Of a stretch of 39,211 bases of DNA, positions 7,733 to 16,132 are shown in pieces. Position numbers and translations under genes: made by a program. Source of the stretch: Rhodospirillales bacterium. Lineage in GTDB: Bacteria > Pseudomonadota > Alphaproteobacteria > Rhodospirillales > JASLQF01. The stretch lies in the NCBI GenBank assembly GCA_030744625.1, contig JASLQF010000010.1, forward strand, positions 1-39,211, in the 5' to 3' direction. Position 1 is the first letter of the stretch; every line of letters starts with the position of its first letter. The notes below the pieces were generated by a model. That model did no database searches, was not told the DNA's origin, and saw only the letters and a program-made list of their open reading frames with translations.

Positions 7733-8779
7733 ATGCAAGACGAACCCCCCATCCTGGCCGAGGTCGCCGACGGCGTCGCGGTGCTGACCCTGAACCGGCC
7801 GCGCGCCCTCAACGCCATCAACCTGGAGATGCTGCACGCCATGTGGGACCACGTGACCACCTGGCGGGACGACTCTGCCGTCAGCGCCGTTGTCGTCCGC
7901 GGCGCCGGTGACAGGGCCTTCAGCGCCGGCGGCGACGTGCTCGCCGTGGTCGCGAATCGCGGCGACGATGTCTTCATGCACGAGGTGTACCGCGCCGAAT
8001 ACGTCTATGACGGGATGATCCACCATTACCCCAAACCCTATATCCCGTTCATGGACGGCATCGTCATGGGCGGCGGCGCCGGCGTCTCGGTGCACGCGCC
8101 GGGCCGGCGCATCGTCACCGAAAAGACGATGTTTGCCATGCCGGAGACGGCGCTTGGCCTGTTCCCCGACATGGGCGCCTCGCACTTCCTGGCCAGTGCC
8201 CCGGGATCGCTGGGGATGTACCTGTCGTTGACCGGGGTGCGCATCGGCGCCGCCGACGTCATGCACGCCGGTTTCGCCGACCACCACATGCCGAGTGGCG
8301 CCCTCGACGACCTGATCGCCGCCCTGCGCTCCGGGGAGGACGCCGACGCCGCCATCGCCCGTCTCCGCACCGATCCGGGCCCGTCGAGCCTGGCCGACAA
8401 AGGCGACGCCATCGAGCGCTGCTTCGCCGCCGACAGTCTTGAAGGGGTGATCGCCGCCCTCGAGGCGGAAGGGGGCGAGTGGGCGGCCAAGTCCCTGGAT
8501 CTGGTGCGCGCCATGTGCCCGTTCAGCCAGGCCGTCACCTTCAAGGACGTGCGCTTGGGTGCCGGGCGATCGATAGAGGAATGCCTGAGCACCGCCTTCC
8601 GCATCGCGCTCAGGTTCATGGACCGGGATGACTATTTCGAGGGTGCCCGTTCCATCCTCATCGACAAGGACAATTCGCCGCGTTGGAACCCCGACGCCAT
8701 CGAGAAGGTCGACGCCGCCGAGGTGGAGGCCTGCTTCGCCCCCCTCGGCGACAGGTTCAAGGAACTGGCCTTCGACTAG
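7733..8779 (+). CDS. 3-hydroxyisobutyryl-CoA hydrolase-like enoyl-CoA hydratase family protein
   Basis: A 348-residue crotonase-fold protein. The oxyanion-hole loops FSAGGDV and GIVMGGGAGVSVHA, followed by FAMPETALGLFPDMGAS, are diagnostic of the HIBCH branch; Glu138 and Asp146 keep the 8-residue spacing of the catalytic pair Glu/Asp of human HIBCH. The enzyme hydrolyses a 3-hydroxyacyl-CoA (classically 3-hydroxyisobutyryl-CoA in valine breakdown) to the free acid. The C-terminal helical region RFMDRDDYFEGARSILIDKD is also family-typical. A strong GAGGAGGA site precedes the ATG. Upstream, CGCCGG at 7640-7645 can pair with CCGGCG at 7654-7659 just after the ligase stop, without a T-run. A true hydratase in this pathway is less likely given the HIBCH signature. 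Confidence 0.87.
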   Translation: MQDEPPILAEVADGVAVLTLNRPRALNAINLEMLHAMWDHVTTWRDDSAVSAVVVRGAGDRAFSAGGDVLAVVANRGDDVFMHEVYRAEYVYDGMIHHYPKPYIPFMDGIVMGGGAGVSVHAPGRRIVTEKTMFAMPETALGLFPDMGASHFLASAPGSLGMYLSLTGVRIGAADVMHAGFADHHMPSGALDDLIAALRSGEDADAAIARLRTDPGPSSLADKGDAIERCFAADSLEGVIAALEAEGGEWAAKSLDLVRAMCPFSQAVTFKDVRLGAGRSIEECLSTAFRIALRFMDRDDYFEGARSILIDKDNSPRWNPDAIEKVDAAEVEACFAPLGDRFKELAFD

Positions 8780-8806
8780 ATTCCATGCACCAAGGACACC
8801 ACCAAT

Positions 8807-9994
8807 ATGAGCGTACGTAACGGCCGAGAATTCCTGAGCATCCCGGGCCCCACCACCGTGCCCGACGAAGTCCTCGGCGCCATGCACCGCCCGGCCATCG
8901 ACATCTATTCCGGGGCCCTGGTCGACGTGACGGAAAGCTGCTTCGCCGACCTCGGCGGCATCTTCGGCACCCAAGGCCGGGTCTATGTCTATGCCGCCAA
9001 CGGTCACGGCGCGTGGGAAGCCGCCCTGGCCAACGTTCTTTCGCGCGGCGAGCGCATCCTGGTCCTGGAAAGCGGACGCTTCGCCAAGGGCTGGGGGGAA
9101 ACCGCGGCCATGCTCGGCATCGCCGTCGAAAGCATCCCCAACGACGGGCGCCGCGCCGTCGACGCGGCGGCGCTCGAGGCCCGCCTGCGCGAGGACACCG
9201 AAGGCGCCATCAAGGCGGTGCTCGTGGTCCAGGTGGATACGGCTTCCGGCGTGGTCAACGATATTGCCGCCCTTCGCAAGGCCATGACCGATGCCGGGCA
9301 TGATGCCCTTCTCATGGTCGACGTCATCGCGTCGCTCGCCACCATGCCGTTCGAGATGGACGATTGGGGGGTCGACGTCGCCGTCGCCGGTTCTCAGAAG
9401 GGCTTGATGACGCCGCCCGGGCTGAGCTTCATCGGCGCCGGCAAAAAGGCGGTGGCGGCCCACGCCAAGGCCGGGTTGCGCACGTATTACTGGGATTGGA
9501 CCCAGCGCGAGGGTCCGCTGCATTATCAGAAATACTGCGGCACCCCCCCGGAACACCTGATGTTCGGGCTGCGCAAGGCGTTGGACATGCTGCTCGAAGA
9601 GGGCCTCGACAACGTCTTCCTCCGTCATCGCCTGATCGCCGGGGCAGTGCGCCGCGCCGTCGGCGTGTGGGCGGAAGGCAGGGCGCTGGAGTTCAACATC
9701 GTGGAGCCCGCCGAGCGCGCAGATTCGGTGACCACCATCCTCATGAACGATCCCCCCGGCCCCGGGCGGCTCCTGAAATACTGCGAGGAAAACTGCGGCG
9801 TGGTGCTCGGCATCGGCATCGGCGAGCTCGACGGCAAGGCGTTCCGCATCGCCCACATGGGCCATGTCAACGCCCCCATGATCCTGGGCACGCTGGGCGC
9901 CACGGAGATGGGGCTGGTGGCGTTGGGCGTCGCCGGCGCCAGGGGCGGTGTCGATGCCGCCATCGACTATCTCGCCCGATCGGTGCCCGCCTAG
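8807..9994 (+). CDS. Class V aminotransferase, alanine/serine-glyoxylate aminotransferase family
   Basis: A 395-residue PLP enzyme. FLSIPGPTTVPDEVLGAMHR is the family's N-terminal glycine/proline motif, and VAGSQKGLMTPPG carries the Schiff-base lysine at position 198. HGAWEAALANVLSRGE and DTASGVVNDI are further conserved blocks. Members transfer the amino group of alanine or serine to glyoxylate; relatives act on purine-derived ureidoglycine or on 2-aminoethylphosphonate. Which one applies cannot be told here. AAGGA precedes the ATG, and the gene follows the HIBCH-like gene by 27 bases, so it is the last member of this run. Its stop lies 4 bases from the stop of the convergent reductive-dehalogenase-like gene. 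Confidence 0.87.
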   Translation: MSVRNGREFLSIPGPTTVPDEVLGAMHRPAIDIYSGALVDVTESCFADLGGIFGTQGRVYVYAANGHGAWEAALANVLSRGERILVLESGRFAKGWGETAAMLGIAVESIPNDGRRAVDAAALEARLREDTEGAIKAVLVVQVDTASGVVNDIAALRKAMTDAGHDALLMVDVIASLATMPFEMDDWGVDVAVAGSQKGLMTPPGLSFIGAGKKAVAAHAKAGLRTYYWDWTQREGPLHYQKYCGTPPEHLMFGLRKALDMLLEEGLDNVFLRHRLIAGAVRRAVGVWAEGRALEFNIVEPAERADSVTTILMNDPPGPGRLLKYCEENCGVVLGIGIGELDGKAFRIAHMGHVNAPMILGTLGATEMGLVALGVAGARGGVDAAIDYLARSVPA

Positions 9995-9998
9995 CGCG

Positions 9999-11030
9999 TC
10001 ATCCGGCCTCGGTCTCGCCGGCCACCTTTTTCAAGCGACGCGCCATCTTCCGCGCAAGATTTTGCGCTACCCCGGGCCGGCTCCAGGGGCAAGCCGCGAG
10101 GCAGATTCCGCATGTCTGATTCTCGATGAAATAGGGCAGGCACCTGTCGAAATCGACATACCATTTTGGTTCGCCGCGCACCCACTGCCGGGTAGGGAAG
10201 ATGGCGTCCGGTGGGCATTCGTTGACGCAAACCTGACAGCTTTCGCAAAAGAGGTTGGCCCCGAACACGCCCGGTTGGTCCGGCACCAGCGGCAGGTCCG
10301 TCAAGGTCACCGACAATCGAAAGTTGGCGCCGAACTTCCGGTGGATCATGGATCCGTGCTTGCCGAGTTCTCCCAATCCGGCGGCAATGGCGGTCGGGAT
10401 CATGAGGATGTCTTCGGCGAGGGGGCCGGTTTTCGCTTCGGCTTCCCAGCCCTGGTTTCGAATCCATGTTGTGACGTGCTTGGAAACCCTCGCCGACCGG
10501 GTGTATTGATCGATGACTTCCGCATAGGTGGTTTCGTGCGGCGCTTTCTTGAGCGTGTCGTAATCATGGGAAACGGCGAAGACGATGGCCCATTTTAGCT
10601 TCGGCACCGGGCGGTCGTCATACGTCCATTCCTCCTTGTAGGCGCATATCCCGACATCGTCGGCTTCGCCGTCCAGCGCCGCCTTTTTGACGAGTTCGGC
10701 CCACTCCCCGGGCGTGCGTTCGGTCTTCCGTGGGGCGACGTCGGGCATGGGAAGGGCCAGGGTTTGCAGCCGCCGCTCCCAAGCCGCGTCCACGACCGGC
10801 GGATTGCGGGCGGTGCTCCAGAAAAATTCCTGGACCTGTCCGTGCGTGATGGACTCCGAAGGTCTTCGCCAAAATATGACGCGAGGTCTGCGCGCGTCCC
10901 TGTCGCCCAGACCGTTGATGTCGTTTCCCGATATCTCAGGCCAAAGCTTCATTTGCTCCGGCCGCGGCTGGTAAGGCGGCTCCCTGTGCCTGTGCCGTTG
11001 CTCCGTTGCCGTCGTTTCGTCTTGTGGCAT
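9999..11030 (-). CDS. Reductive dehalogenase-like cobamide/Fe-S protein (no Tat signal)
   Basis: A 343-residue protein of the RdhA superfamily. The central stretch AAGLGELGKHGSM, TLTDLPLVPDQP and FGANLFC is the RdhA corrinoid-domain signature. It is followed by Cys262, 265, 268 and 272 (CESCQVCVNECP) and by Cys297 plus CGICLAACPWSRPG (Cys307, 310, 314): eight cysteines for two [4Fe-4S] clusters. The WYVDFDRCLPYF segment before the second motif is typical of RdhA and not of QueG. Tyr176 is a candidate proton donor by position. There is no twin-arginine signal, no RdhB anchor gene and no fused reductase domain, so it should be soluble and needs an external electron donor. The ATG at 11030 follows GAGGA. 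Function as a dehalogenase is inference; another cobamide-dependent reduction or demethylation is possible. Confidence 0.78.
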   Translation of the reverse strand: MPQDETTATEQRHRHREPPYQPRPEQMKLWPEISGNDINGLGDRDARRPRVIFWRRPSESITHGQVQEFFWSTARNPPVVDAAWERRLQTLALPMPDVAPRKTERTPGEWAELVKKAALDGEADDVGICAYKEEWTYDDRPVPKLKWAIVFAVSHDYDTLKKAPHETTYAEVIDQYTRSARVSKHVTTWIRNQGWEAEAKTGPLAEDILMIPTAIAAGLGELGKHGSMIHRKFGANFRLSVTLTDLPLVPDQPGVFGANLFCESCQVCVNECPPDAIFPTRQWVRGEPKWYVDFDRCLPYFIENQTCGICLAACPWSRPGVAQNLARKMARRLKKVAGETEAG

Positions 11031-11232
11031 TGCGTCCTCGTTACGGCGCACCGAGCCCAAAGCCGCCCGTGCACCATCTTGCGTTCTGCCATTTGGCCCT
11101 TGATCGGGGGGACATCCGTCCCGCCACCGGATTATGGTCTGGCGGAACTCGATGCGACAACCCCCGGGCCGGAATTCCCGCCGGGCGCCGGGCATGACCG
11201 GTCGTGGCCGCCCGAACGGATACGGCGCTCGC

Positions 11233-11571
11233 TCAGAGGACCTTGCCCTCGAAGGGGTGCCAGCCGTCCTGGTGTTCGATCTCGACGACCCAGAGATCGG
11301 GATCGCGGGCCACGGCGCGGGCGATGTAGGCGTCGGCCTCGGCCTCCGGCACCAGGTCGCCGGAGAAGGCGGCCAGCCAACCGCGCTTGCCGTCGAGATC
11401 GACGGCCTGCGACAACACGCGGCAGCCAAGCTCGAGCTGGTTGAGCTTGAGAACCAGGGTGCCGCCCCGCGCATCGCCCTTGCGCGCCACGATGGCGGGG
11501 ATGGCGTCGGCGGAACAGCGCCGCACGTGGGCCATGATCCAGACTTCGGCCTTCAGGCGGTCGTCGCTCAC
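11233..11571 (-). CDS. DUF1491 family protein
   Basis: A 112-residue protein recognised as DUF1491, a small family found almost only in alphaproteobacteria and of unknown function. The opening LKAEVWIMAHVRRC and the middle segment GTLVLKLNQL followed by an acidic PEAEADAYIARAVARDPDLW stretch are the usual landmarks. It is cytosolic, with no membrane segment. The start is a GTG whose last base begins the overlap GTGA with the stop of the ABC-F gene, so the two are translationally coupled. About 200 bases separate its end from the reductive-dehalogenase-like gene; no gene is visible in that gap. Confidence 0.8.
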   Translation of the reverse strand: MSDDRLKAEVWIMAHVRRCSADAIPAIVARKGDARGGTLVLKLNQLELGCRVLSQAVDLDGKRGWLAAFSGDLVPEAEADAYIARAVARDPDLWVVEIEHQDGWHPFEGKVL

Positions 11572-13442
11572 GGTGTCCCTTCCAATTCTTCGTGCAGGCC
11601 CAACCAGGTTTCCTCGGCGCCCTTCAGGTCCTTTGCCACCTGGCTCAGTCGCTTTCGCAAATCGACCAGCTCTTCGCTCTTCCCCTCGTACAGCTTGGGA
11701 TCGGCCAGGGCGTCCCGAAGCCTGGACTTGTCGGCCTCCAGCCGGTGGACCGCCGCTTCGGCCTCGTTCAGCCTCTTCTTCAGCGAGGCCTGGGCGGCGC
11801 GCTTGTCGGCGGCGGCGCGGCGCCGTTCCTTCTTGTTCTGGGCGTTGCTTGCCTTGACGGCGTTGCCACCGTCGCCACCGTTTCGGCGGCTCAACAACAG
11901 GGCGCGGTAATCCTCCAGATCGCCGTCATAGGGTTGCACCCGCCCGCCGTCGACCAGCCAGAAGCGGTCGGCCGTCAGCCCGATGATGTGGGGATCGTGG
12001 CTGACCATGACGACGGCGCCAGCGAAGGCGTTGACCGCCTGGATCAGGGCTTGGCGCGACAGCACGTCGAGGTGGTTGGTGGGCTCGTCCAAGAGAAGGA
12101 TGTGCGGCTTGTCGCACGTCATCAAGGCGAACAGCAAGCGCGCCTTTTCGCCACCGGACAGCTTTTCGTTCCTGGTATCGGCGCGCTCCCGGGAGAATCC
12201 GAAGCGCCCCAAATGGCTTCTCAGCCGTTGTTCGCTCTCGCGTGGCCGCAGACGCCCGAGGGCGATGAGCGGCGTCGCCCCGAGGTCCAGCTCGTCGGCC
12301 TGGTGCTGTGCGAAATAGCCGACACGCAGCTTCCCCGATTTGCTGACGCTCCCGGCGAGCGGCTCGAGGCGCCCCGCCAACAGCTTTATCAGGGTCGACT
12401 TGCCGTTCCCGTTGGCGCCGAGGAGCGCGATGCGGTCGTCGGCGTCCAGGCGAAAGGACAGTTCGCTCAGCACCGCCGTGCCGTCATAGCCGACGGCCAC
12501 ATGGTCGGCGGCGTAGAGCGGCGGGGCGAGGGGGGCGGGGTCGGGAAAGGCGAAGGTGACGGTGCCTTCCTCGTGGTGCTCGGGGATGGGCTCCATGCGG
12601 GTCAGCATCTTCATGCGCGATTGCGCCTGCTTGGCCTTGGTCGCCTTGTAGCGGAAGCGATCGACGAACTTTTGGATGTGGGCGCGCTGGGCGTCCTGCT
12701 TGGCGCGCTGCTTGGCGTCGTGTTCCAGGCGCATGCGCCGCGTGCGCTCGAAACGGTCATAACCGCCCTGATAGAGGGTCAGCTTGCCGTGCTCCAGGTG
12801 CAGGATTTGCCCGACCACCCGGTTGAGCAGTCCCCGGTCGTGACTGACCAGCACGATGGTGCCCGAGTAACGGCGCAGGTAGTCCTCCAGCCACAGGCGC
12901 GATTCCAGGTCGAGGTGATTGGTAGGCTCGTCCAGCAACAGGAGGTCGGGCTCGGTGAAGAGCAGCGCCGCCAGGGCGACGCGCATGCGCCAACCGCCCG
13001 AATAGTCGCCGCAGGGCTTTTGCTGGGCTTCCTCGTCGAAACCCAGACCGGCCAGGATGCGGGCGGCGCGCGGGCGCGCCGCGTGGGCGCCCCGGTCGTG
13101 AAGGAGCGCATGAATCTCGGCGATCCTGTGCGGGTCGCTGGCGGTCTCGGCCTCCGCCGTCAGGCCGGCCAGTTCCTGGTCGGCGCCGAGCACCATGTCG
13201 ATCAGGCTTTGCGGCCCGCCCGGCGCTTCCTGCGCGGTGACGCCGACGCGCCAGCGCCGCGGCGCATGGACGGCGCCGCCGTCGGCGGTCAGGGCGCCCG
13301 TGATCAACCTCAACAAGGTGGTCTTGCCGGCGCCGTTGCGGCCGACCAGGCCGACCCGGTGGCCGGCATTGATCGCCGCCGTCGCCTGGTCGAGCAGGAC
13401 CCGGGGGCCGACGCGGTAGGTAAGGTCGTCGATACGCAGCAC
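11568..13442 (-). CDS. ABC-F family ATP-binding protein (Uup/YheS-like)
   Basis: A 624-residue soluble protein with two ABC ATPase domains and no membrane segments. Walker A motifs are GRNGAGKTTL (N-terminal) and GANGNGKSTL (C-terminal); signature motifs are SGGWRMR and SGGEKAR; both Walker B regions read LLLDEPTNHLD. A basic linker (RMRLEHDAKQRAKQDAQRAH) separates them, and residues from about 540 on form a charged coiled coil, as in Uup/YheS/EttA-type ribosome-associated ATPases. These act on stalled or antibiotic-bound ribosomes, or on DNA, rather than in transport. The open frame extends upstream, but family members begin with (M)LRIDDLTYR, so the GTG at 13442 is preferred, although its ribosome binding site is weak. 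It lies 13 bases after the DHA2 transporter gene, suggesting shared expression with the drug-efflux operon. Confidence 0.88.
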   Translation of the reverse strand: MLRIDDLTYRVGPRVLLDQATAAINAGHRVGLVGRNGAGKTTLLRLITGALTADGGAVHAPRRWRVGVTAQEAPGGPQSLIDMVLGADQELAGLTAEAETASDPHRIAEIHALLHDRGAHAARPRAARILAGLGFDEEAQQKPCGDYSGGWRMRVALAALLFTEPDLLLLDEPTNHLDLESRLWLEDYLRRYSGTIVLVSHDRGLLNRVVGQILHLEHGKLTLYQGGYDRFERTRRMRLEHDAKQRAKQDAQRAHIQKFVDRFRYKATKAKQAQSRMKMLTRMEPIPEHHEEGTVTFAFPDPAPLAPPLYAADHVAVGYDGTAVLSELSFRLDADDRIALLGANGNGKSTLIKLLAGRLEPLAGSVSKSGKLRVGYFAQHQADELDLGATPLIALGRLRPRESEQRLRSHLGRFGFSRERADTRNEKLSGGEKARLLFALMTCDKPHILLLDEPTNHLDVLSRQALIQAVNAFAGAVVMVSHDPHIIGLTADRFWLVDGGRVQPYDGDLEDYRALLLSRRNGGDGGNAVKASNAQNKKERRRAAADKRAAQASLKKRLNEAEAAVHRLEADKSRLRDALADPKLYEGKSEELVDLRKRLSQVAKDLKGAEETWLGLHEELEGTP

Positions 13443-13455
13443 GGAGATCAGCCCA

Positions 13456-14976
13456 TCAATGTTCGGCGGTTCGCGATTTGCCGAGGAACAGGACCACGGG
13501 AATCGCCAACAGGGCGGCCAGGGAGAACCCATGGAAGACGTCGATGTATCCGACCATCAAGGCCTGGCGGTCGATCTCCAACTCCAGGCGGGCGAGATCG
13601 AACAGCCCCGCCAGGCCCCAGCCGCCGGACCCGGGCGGGGCCAGCAACAATTCATTGAAGGGCGACACGTGCTCGACAAGGGTCGAGCGGTTGACGTTGG
13701 CCATGCGGGTGACGACCGTTACCGCGACGGCGATCCCGATGCTGCTTCCGGCGCTGCGGATGAGGTTGAACATGGACGCCGCCTCGGTGCGGTATTTGGG
13801 GTCGAGGGTGGCGAAGGTCAAGACGTTCATGGGCACCGTGACCATGCCGGCGCCGAGACCCTGCACCAGCCCGGTCCAGACAATTTGCCAGACGCCGACC
13901 TGCAGGTTCCACCCCGACATCGCCCACGACGACACCGTAAAGAGCAGAAAGCCCGAGGCCAGAAGAAGGCGGTGATCTATGCGGCCTCCGAGGCGCCCGA
14001 TGGCCAGCATGGCGATCATCAGGCCGGCGCCCCGGGGAGTCAGGAGCAGGCCGACGTCCAGCATCGGAAAGCCCTTGAGGTCCTCGAGGAAGGTCGGCAT
14101 CAGCACGATGGGCGCCAGCGTCAAGACCCCGTACAGAAAACCGATGGCCAGCCCCAGCGCGTAGTTCAGGTCCCGCATCAGGCGTATGTTCACCAGGGGC
14201 GCCCGCGCCATCAGGCCGTGCGCCACGAACACGTAGAGGCCGGCGGCGCAGACCGCCGCCTCGATCATAATTTCGCTGGAATCGAACCAGTCGAGCCGCT
14301 GGCCCCTGTCCAGCATCAGCTGAAACGCGCCGAGGGCGCAGGCGATGGCGATAAAGCCGATCCAGTCGAAGGGGCGCCGGGGAAGGTCGCTCGCCGTCTT
14401 GGGCAGGAAGACCACCGTGCCCGCCAAGGCGAGAATCCCAACCGGCGCGTTGAGATAGAAAATCCAGCGCCAGGAGTAAATTTCCGTCAGGTAGCCGCCG
14501 ATACTCGGTCCGATGATCGGACCCAGCATGATCCACATTCCCCATATGGCCATGGCCCGGGTGTGTTGATGGCGCGGGTAGATATCCAGCATGATCGACT
14601 GCGACAGCGGGATCAGGAAGGCGCCGGTCGCCCCCTGACCGACGCGATAAAGCACTTCGGCGGTGAGCGAATCCGCCGCGCCGCAAAAAATCGAGAACAC
14701 CGTGAACCCGCCGATCGACAACACGAACAGCCGCTTGCGGCCGAACCTCGAACTCAGCCAACCGGCCGTCGGCATCATGATGGCGCCGGTGGCGATGTAG
14801 AGGGTGAGGGCCCAGGAAACCTGGTCCTGGGTCGCCGAGAAGGTGCCTTGCATGTGCGGCAGGGCGACGGCGGCGATGGTCCAGTCGATGGCGTAGACCA
14901 GGCTGGCGAGCACCACGGACGCGATAAGCAGGCCGCGGTGGGCGGTTTCGATGACGGCCTTCGACGTGCCCGTCAT
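13456..14976 (-). CDS. DHA2 family (EmrB-like) MFS efflux transporter
   Basis: A 506-residue integral membrane protein with about 14 hydrophobic segments. LVYAIDWTIAAVALPHMQ in helix 1, GWLSSRFGRKRLF (MFS motif A between helices 2 and 3) and GPIIGPSIGGYLTEIYSWRW (motif C and following) mark the drug:proton antiporter-2 family. It would export hydrophobic or amphipathic compounds across the inner membrane using the proton gradient, working with the HlyD-type periplasmic adaptor encoded just upstream. GAGG lies 7 bases before the chosen ATG at 14976; longer in-frame starts would run into the adaptor gene. The outer-membrane channel is not encoded in the window. Confidence 0.9.
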   Translation of the reverse strand: MTGTSKAVIETAHRGLLIASVVLASLVYAIDWTIAAVALPHMQGTFSATQDQVSWALTLYIATGAIMMPTAGWLSSRFGRKRLFVLSIGGFTVFSIFCGAADSLTAEVLYRVGQGATGAFLIPLSQSIMLDIYPRHQHTRAMAIWGMWIMLGPIIGPSIGGYLTEIYSWRWIFYLNAPVGILALAGTVVFLPKTASDLPRRPFDWIGFIAIACALGAFQLMLDRGQRLDWFDSSEIMIEAAVCAAGLYVFVAHGLMARAPLVNIRLMRDLNYALGLAIGFLYGVLTLAPIVLMPTFLEDLKGFPMLDVGLLLTPRGAGLMIAMLAIGRLGGRIDHRLLLASGFLLFTVSSWAMSGWNLQVGVWQIVWTGLVQGLGAGMVTVPMNVLTFATLDPKYRTEAASMFNLIRSAGSSIGIAVAVTVVTRMANVNRSTLVEHVSPFNELLLAPPGSGGWGLAGLFDLARLELEIDRQALMVGYIDVFHGFSLAALLAIPVVLFLGKSRTAEH

Positions 14977-15007
14977 CGCATCGCCTCGGCGCGGCCGCGC
15001 GGCGGCG

Positions 15008-16132
15008 TCATTCGTCGCGTCCGGCGCCGGCGTGGGAAGACGGGACGACCGTATCGAGCCATGAAAGGGCGGCACGCACGAAGTCCGGGCGCGGCCTTTC
15101 GTGGCCCGTATCGATGTTGACCAGGACGCTCATCCCGGCCCTCAGCGACGGATCGCCCGCCTCCGTCTCGATGGCGATGCGCACCGGTATGCGCTGCACC
15201 ACCTTGACCCAGTTGCCGGTGGCGTTCTGCGGCGGGAGAAGGGAGAACTCGGCGCCGGTGGCCTGGCTGATACTGTCGACGACCGCCGGCCACAGGCGGT
15301 CGGGATAGGTATCGACACGGGCCGTGACGGGCTGCCCCGGCCGCACGTGGGTGAGGTCGGTTTCCTTGAAATTGGCCTCGATCCATACGCCCGTGCCGGA
15401 GACGATGTTCATGGCCGGCGCGCCGGCCGTCGTGTAGTCGCCCGGCTCGGGCACCTTGCCGGCGATGCCGGCGATGGGAGCGACGACGACGGCATGGCGC
15501 AGGTCGAGGGCGGCGCGGTCGCGCTCCGCCTTGGCTATCAGGTACCTGGGATCGCGCTCAACGGGCATGTCGGCGCCGCCGCCCAGGCTGGCCAGAATGC
15601 GCGACAGGTTCTGGCGCGCCACCGCGACCCGCTGGCGCGCCACCGCCAAATCGTGGCGCGCTTTGTCGAGCCTGACCTTGGAGGCGACACCCTTGCGGGC
15701 GAGCTTTTCCTGGCGTTTGAATTCGCGTTCGAAATAGGCGACGTTGGTGCGTTCGAGTTCCATCTCTTCGCGCATCTGGCGATAGCTTGCCTTGAGTTCC
15801 GCGATCTCCGCCTTGGCGCCTTGCAGCCGGGCCTGGGCGTGGGCCAGGGTGATCCTGAACGGCTCCCCGTCGAGCTCAAACAGCACCTGGCCCGGCTCAA
15901 CGCGGCGATTGTCCTCGACCAGGACGCGGGTGATCTGCCCCGACACCTTGGCGCTCACCGATACCTTGTCCGCCTTGACATAGGCGTTCTCGGTTTCGAC
16001 GAAGCGTCCCCCGGTAAAATAGACGTAGGCGCCGATCAAGGCGATCAGCGCCGGCCCGAAGACAACAACGACGACCCCCGGCCAGCGTCGCCGCCGGCCG
16101 GCTTCCGCCGATGATGTCGGGCTCTCAGACAT
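15008..16132 (-). CDS. HlyD/EmrA family periplasmic adaptor
   Basis: A 374-residue membrane-fusion protein. One N-terminal transmembrane helix (about residues 19-40, VVVVVFGPALIALIGAYVYF) is followed by ENAYVKADKVSVSAKVSGQI, the EmrA-type beta-barrel and lipoyl half-motif, a coiled-coil hairpin (about residues 85-160, QARLQGAKAEIAELKASYRQ onward) and the second lipoyl half (VVAPIAGIAGKV). It would bridge the DHA2 pump and an outer-membrane channel. Its ATG overlaps the marR stop by 8 bases and its stop lies 31 bases before the transporter start, making a marR-emrA-emrB-like operon. Confidence 0.9.
   Translation of the reverse strand: MSESPTSSAEAGRRRRWPGVVVVVFGPALIALIGAYVYFTGGRFVETENAYVKADKVSVSAKVSGQITRVLVEDNRRVEPGQVLFELDGEPFRITLAHAQARLQGAKAEIAELKASYRQMREEMELERTNVAYFEREFKRQEKLARKGVASKVRLDKARHDLAVARQRVAVARQNLSRILASLGGGADMPVERDPRYLIAKAERDRAALDLRHAVVVAPIAGIAGKVPEPGDYTTAGAPAMNIVSGTGVWIEANFKETDLTHVRPGQPVTARVDTYPDRLWPAVVDSISQATGAEFSLLPPQNATGNWVKVVQRIPVRIAIETEAGDPSLRAGMSVLVNIDTGHERPRPDFVRAALSWLDTVVPSSHAGAGRDE

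Noticed and set aside
5948..9865. A 1,305-codon open frame on the minus strand opposite the ligase, hydrolase-like and aminotransferase genes
   Set aside because: It is antisense to three well-recognised genes, has the low-complexity Arg/Gly/Asp/His composition of a GC-rich shadow frame and no recognisable domain.
9999..11030. Epoxyqueuosine reductase QueG
   Set aside because: The segment before the last three cysteines (WYVDFDRCLPYF) and the GLGELGKHG motif fit RdhA; the QueG-specific blocks were not found.
11592..13658. A 688-codon plus-strand open frame opposite the ABC-F gene
   Set aside because: Antisense to two ATPase domains with intact Walker motifs; composition is that of a shadow frame.
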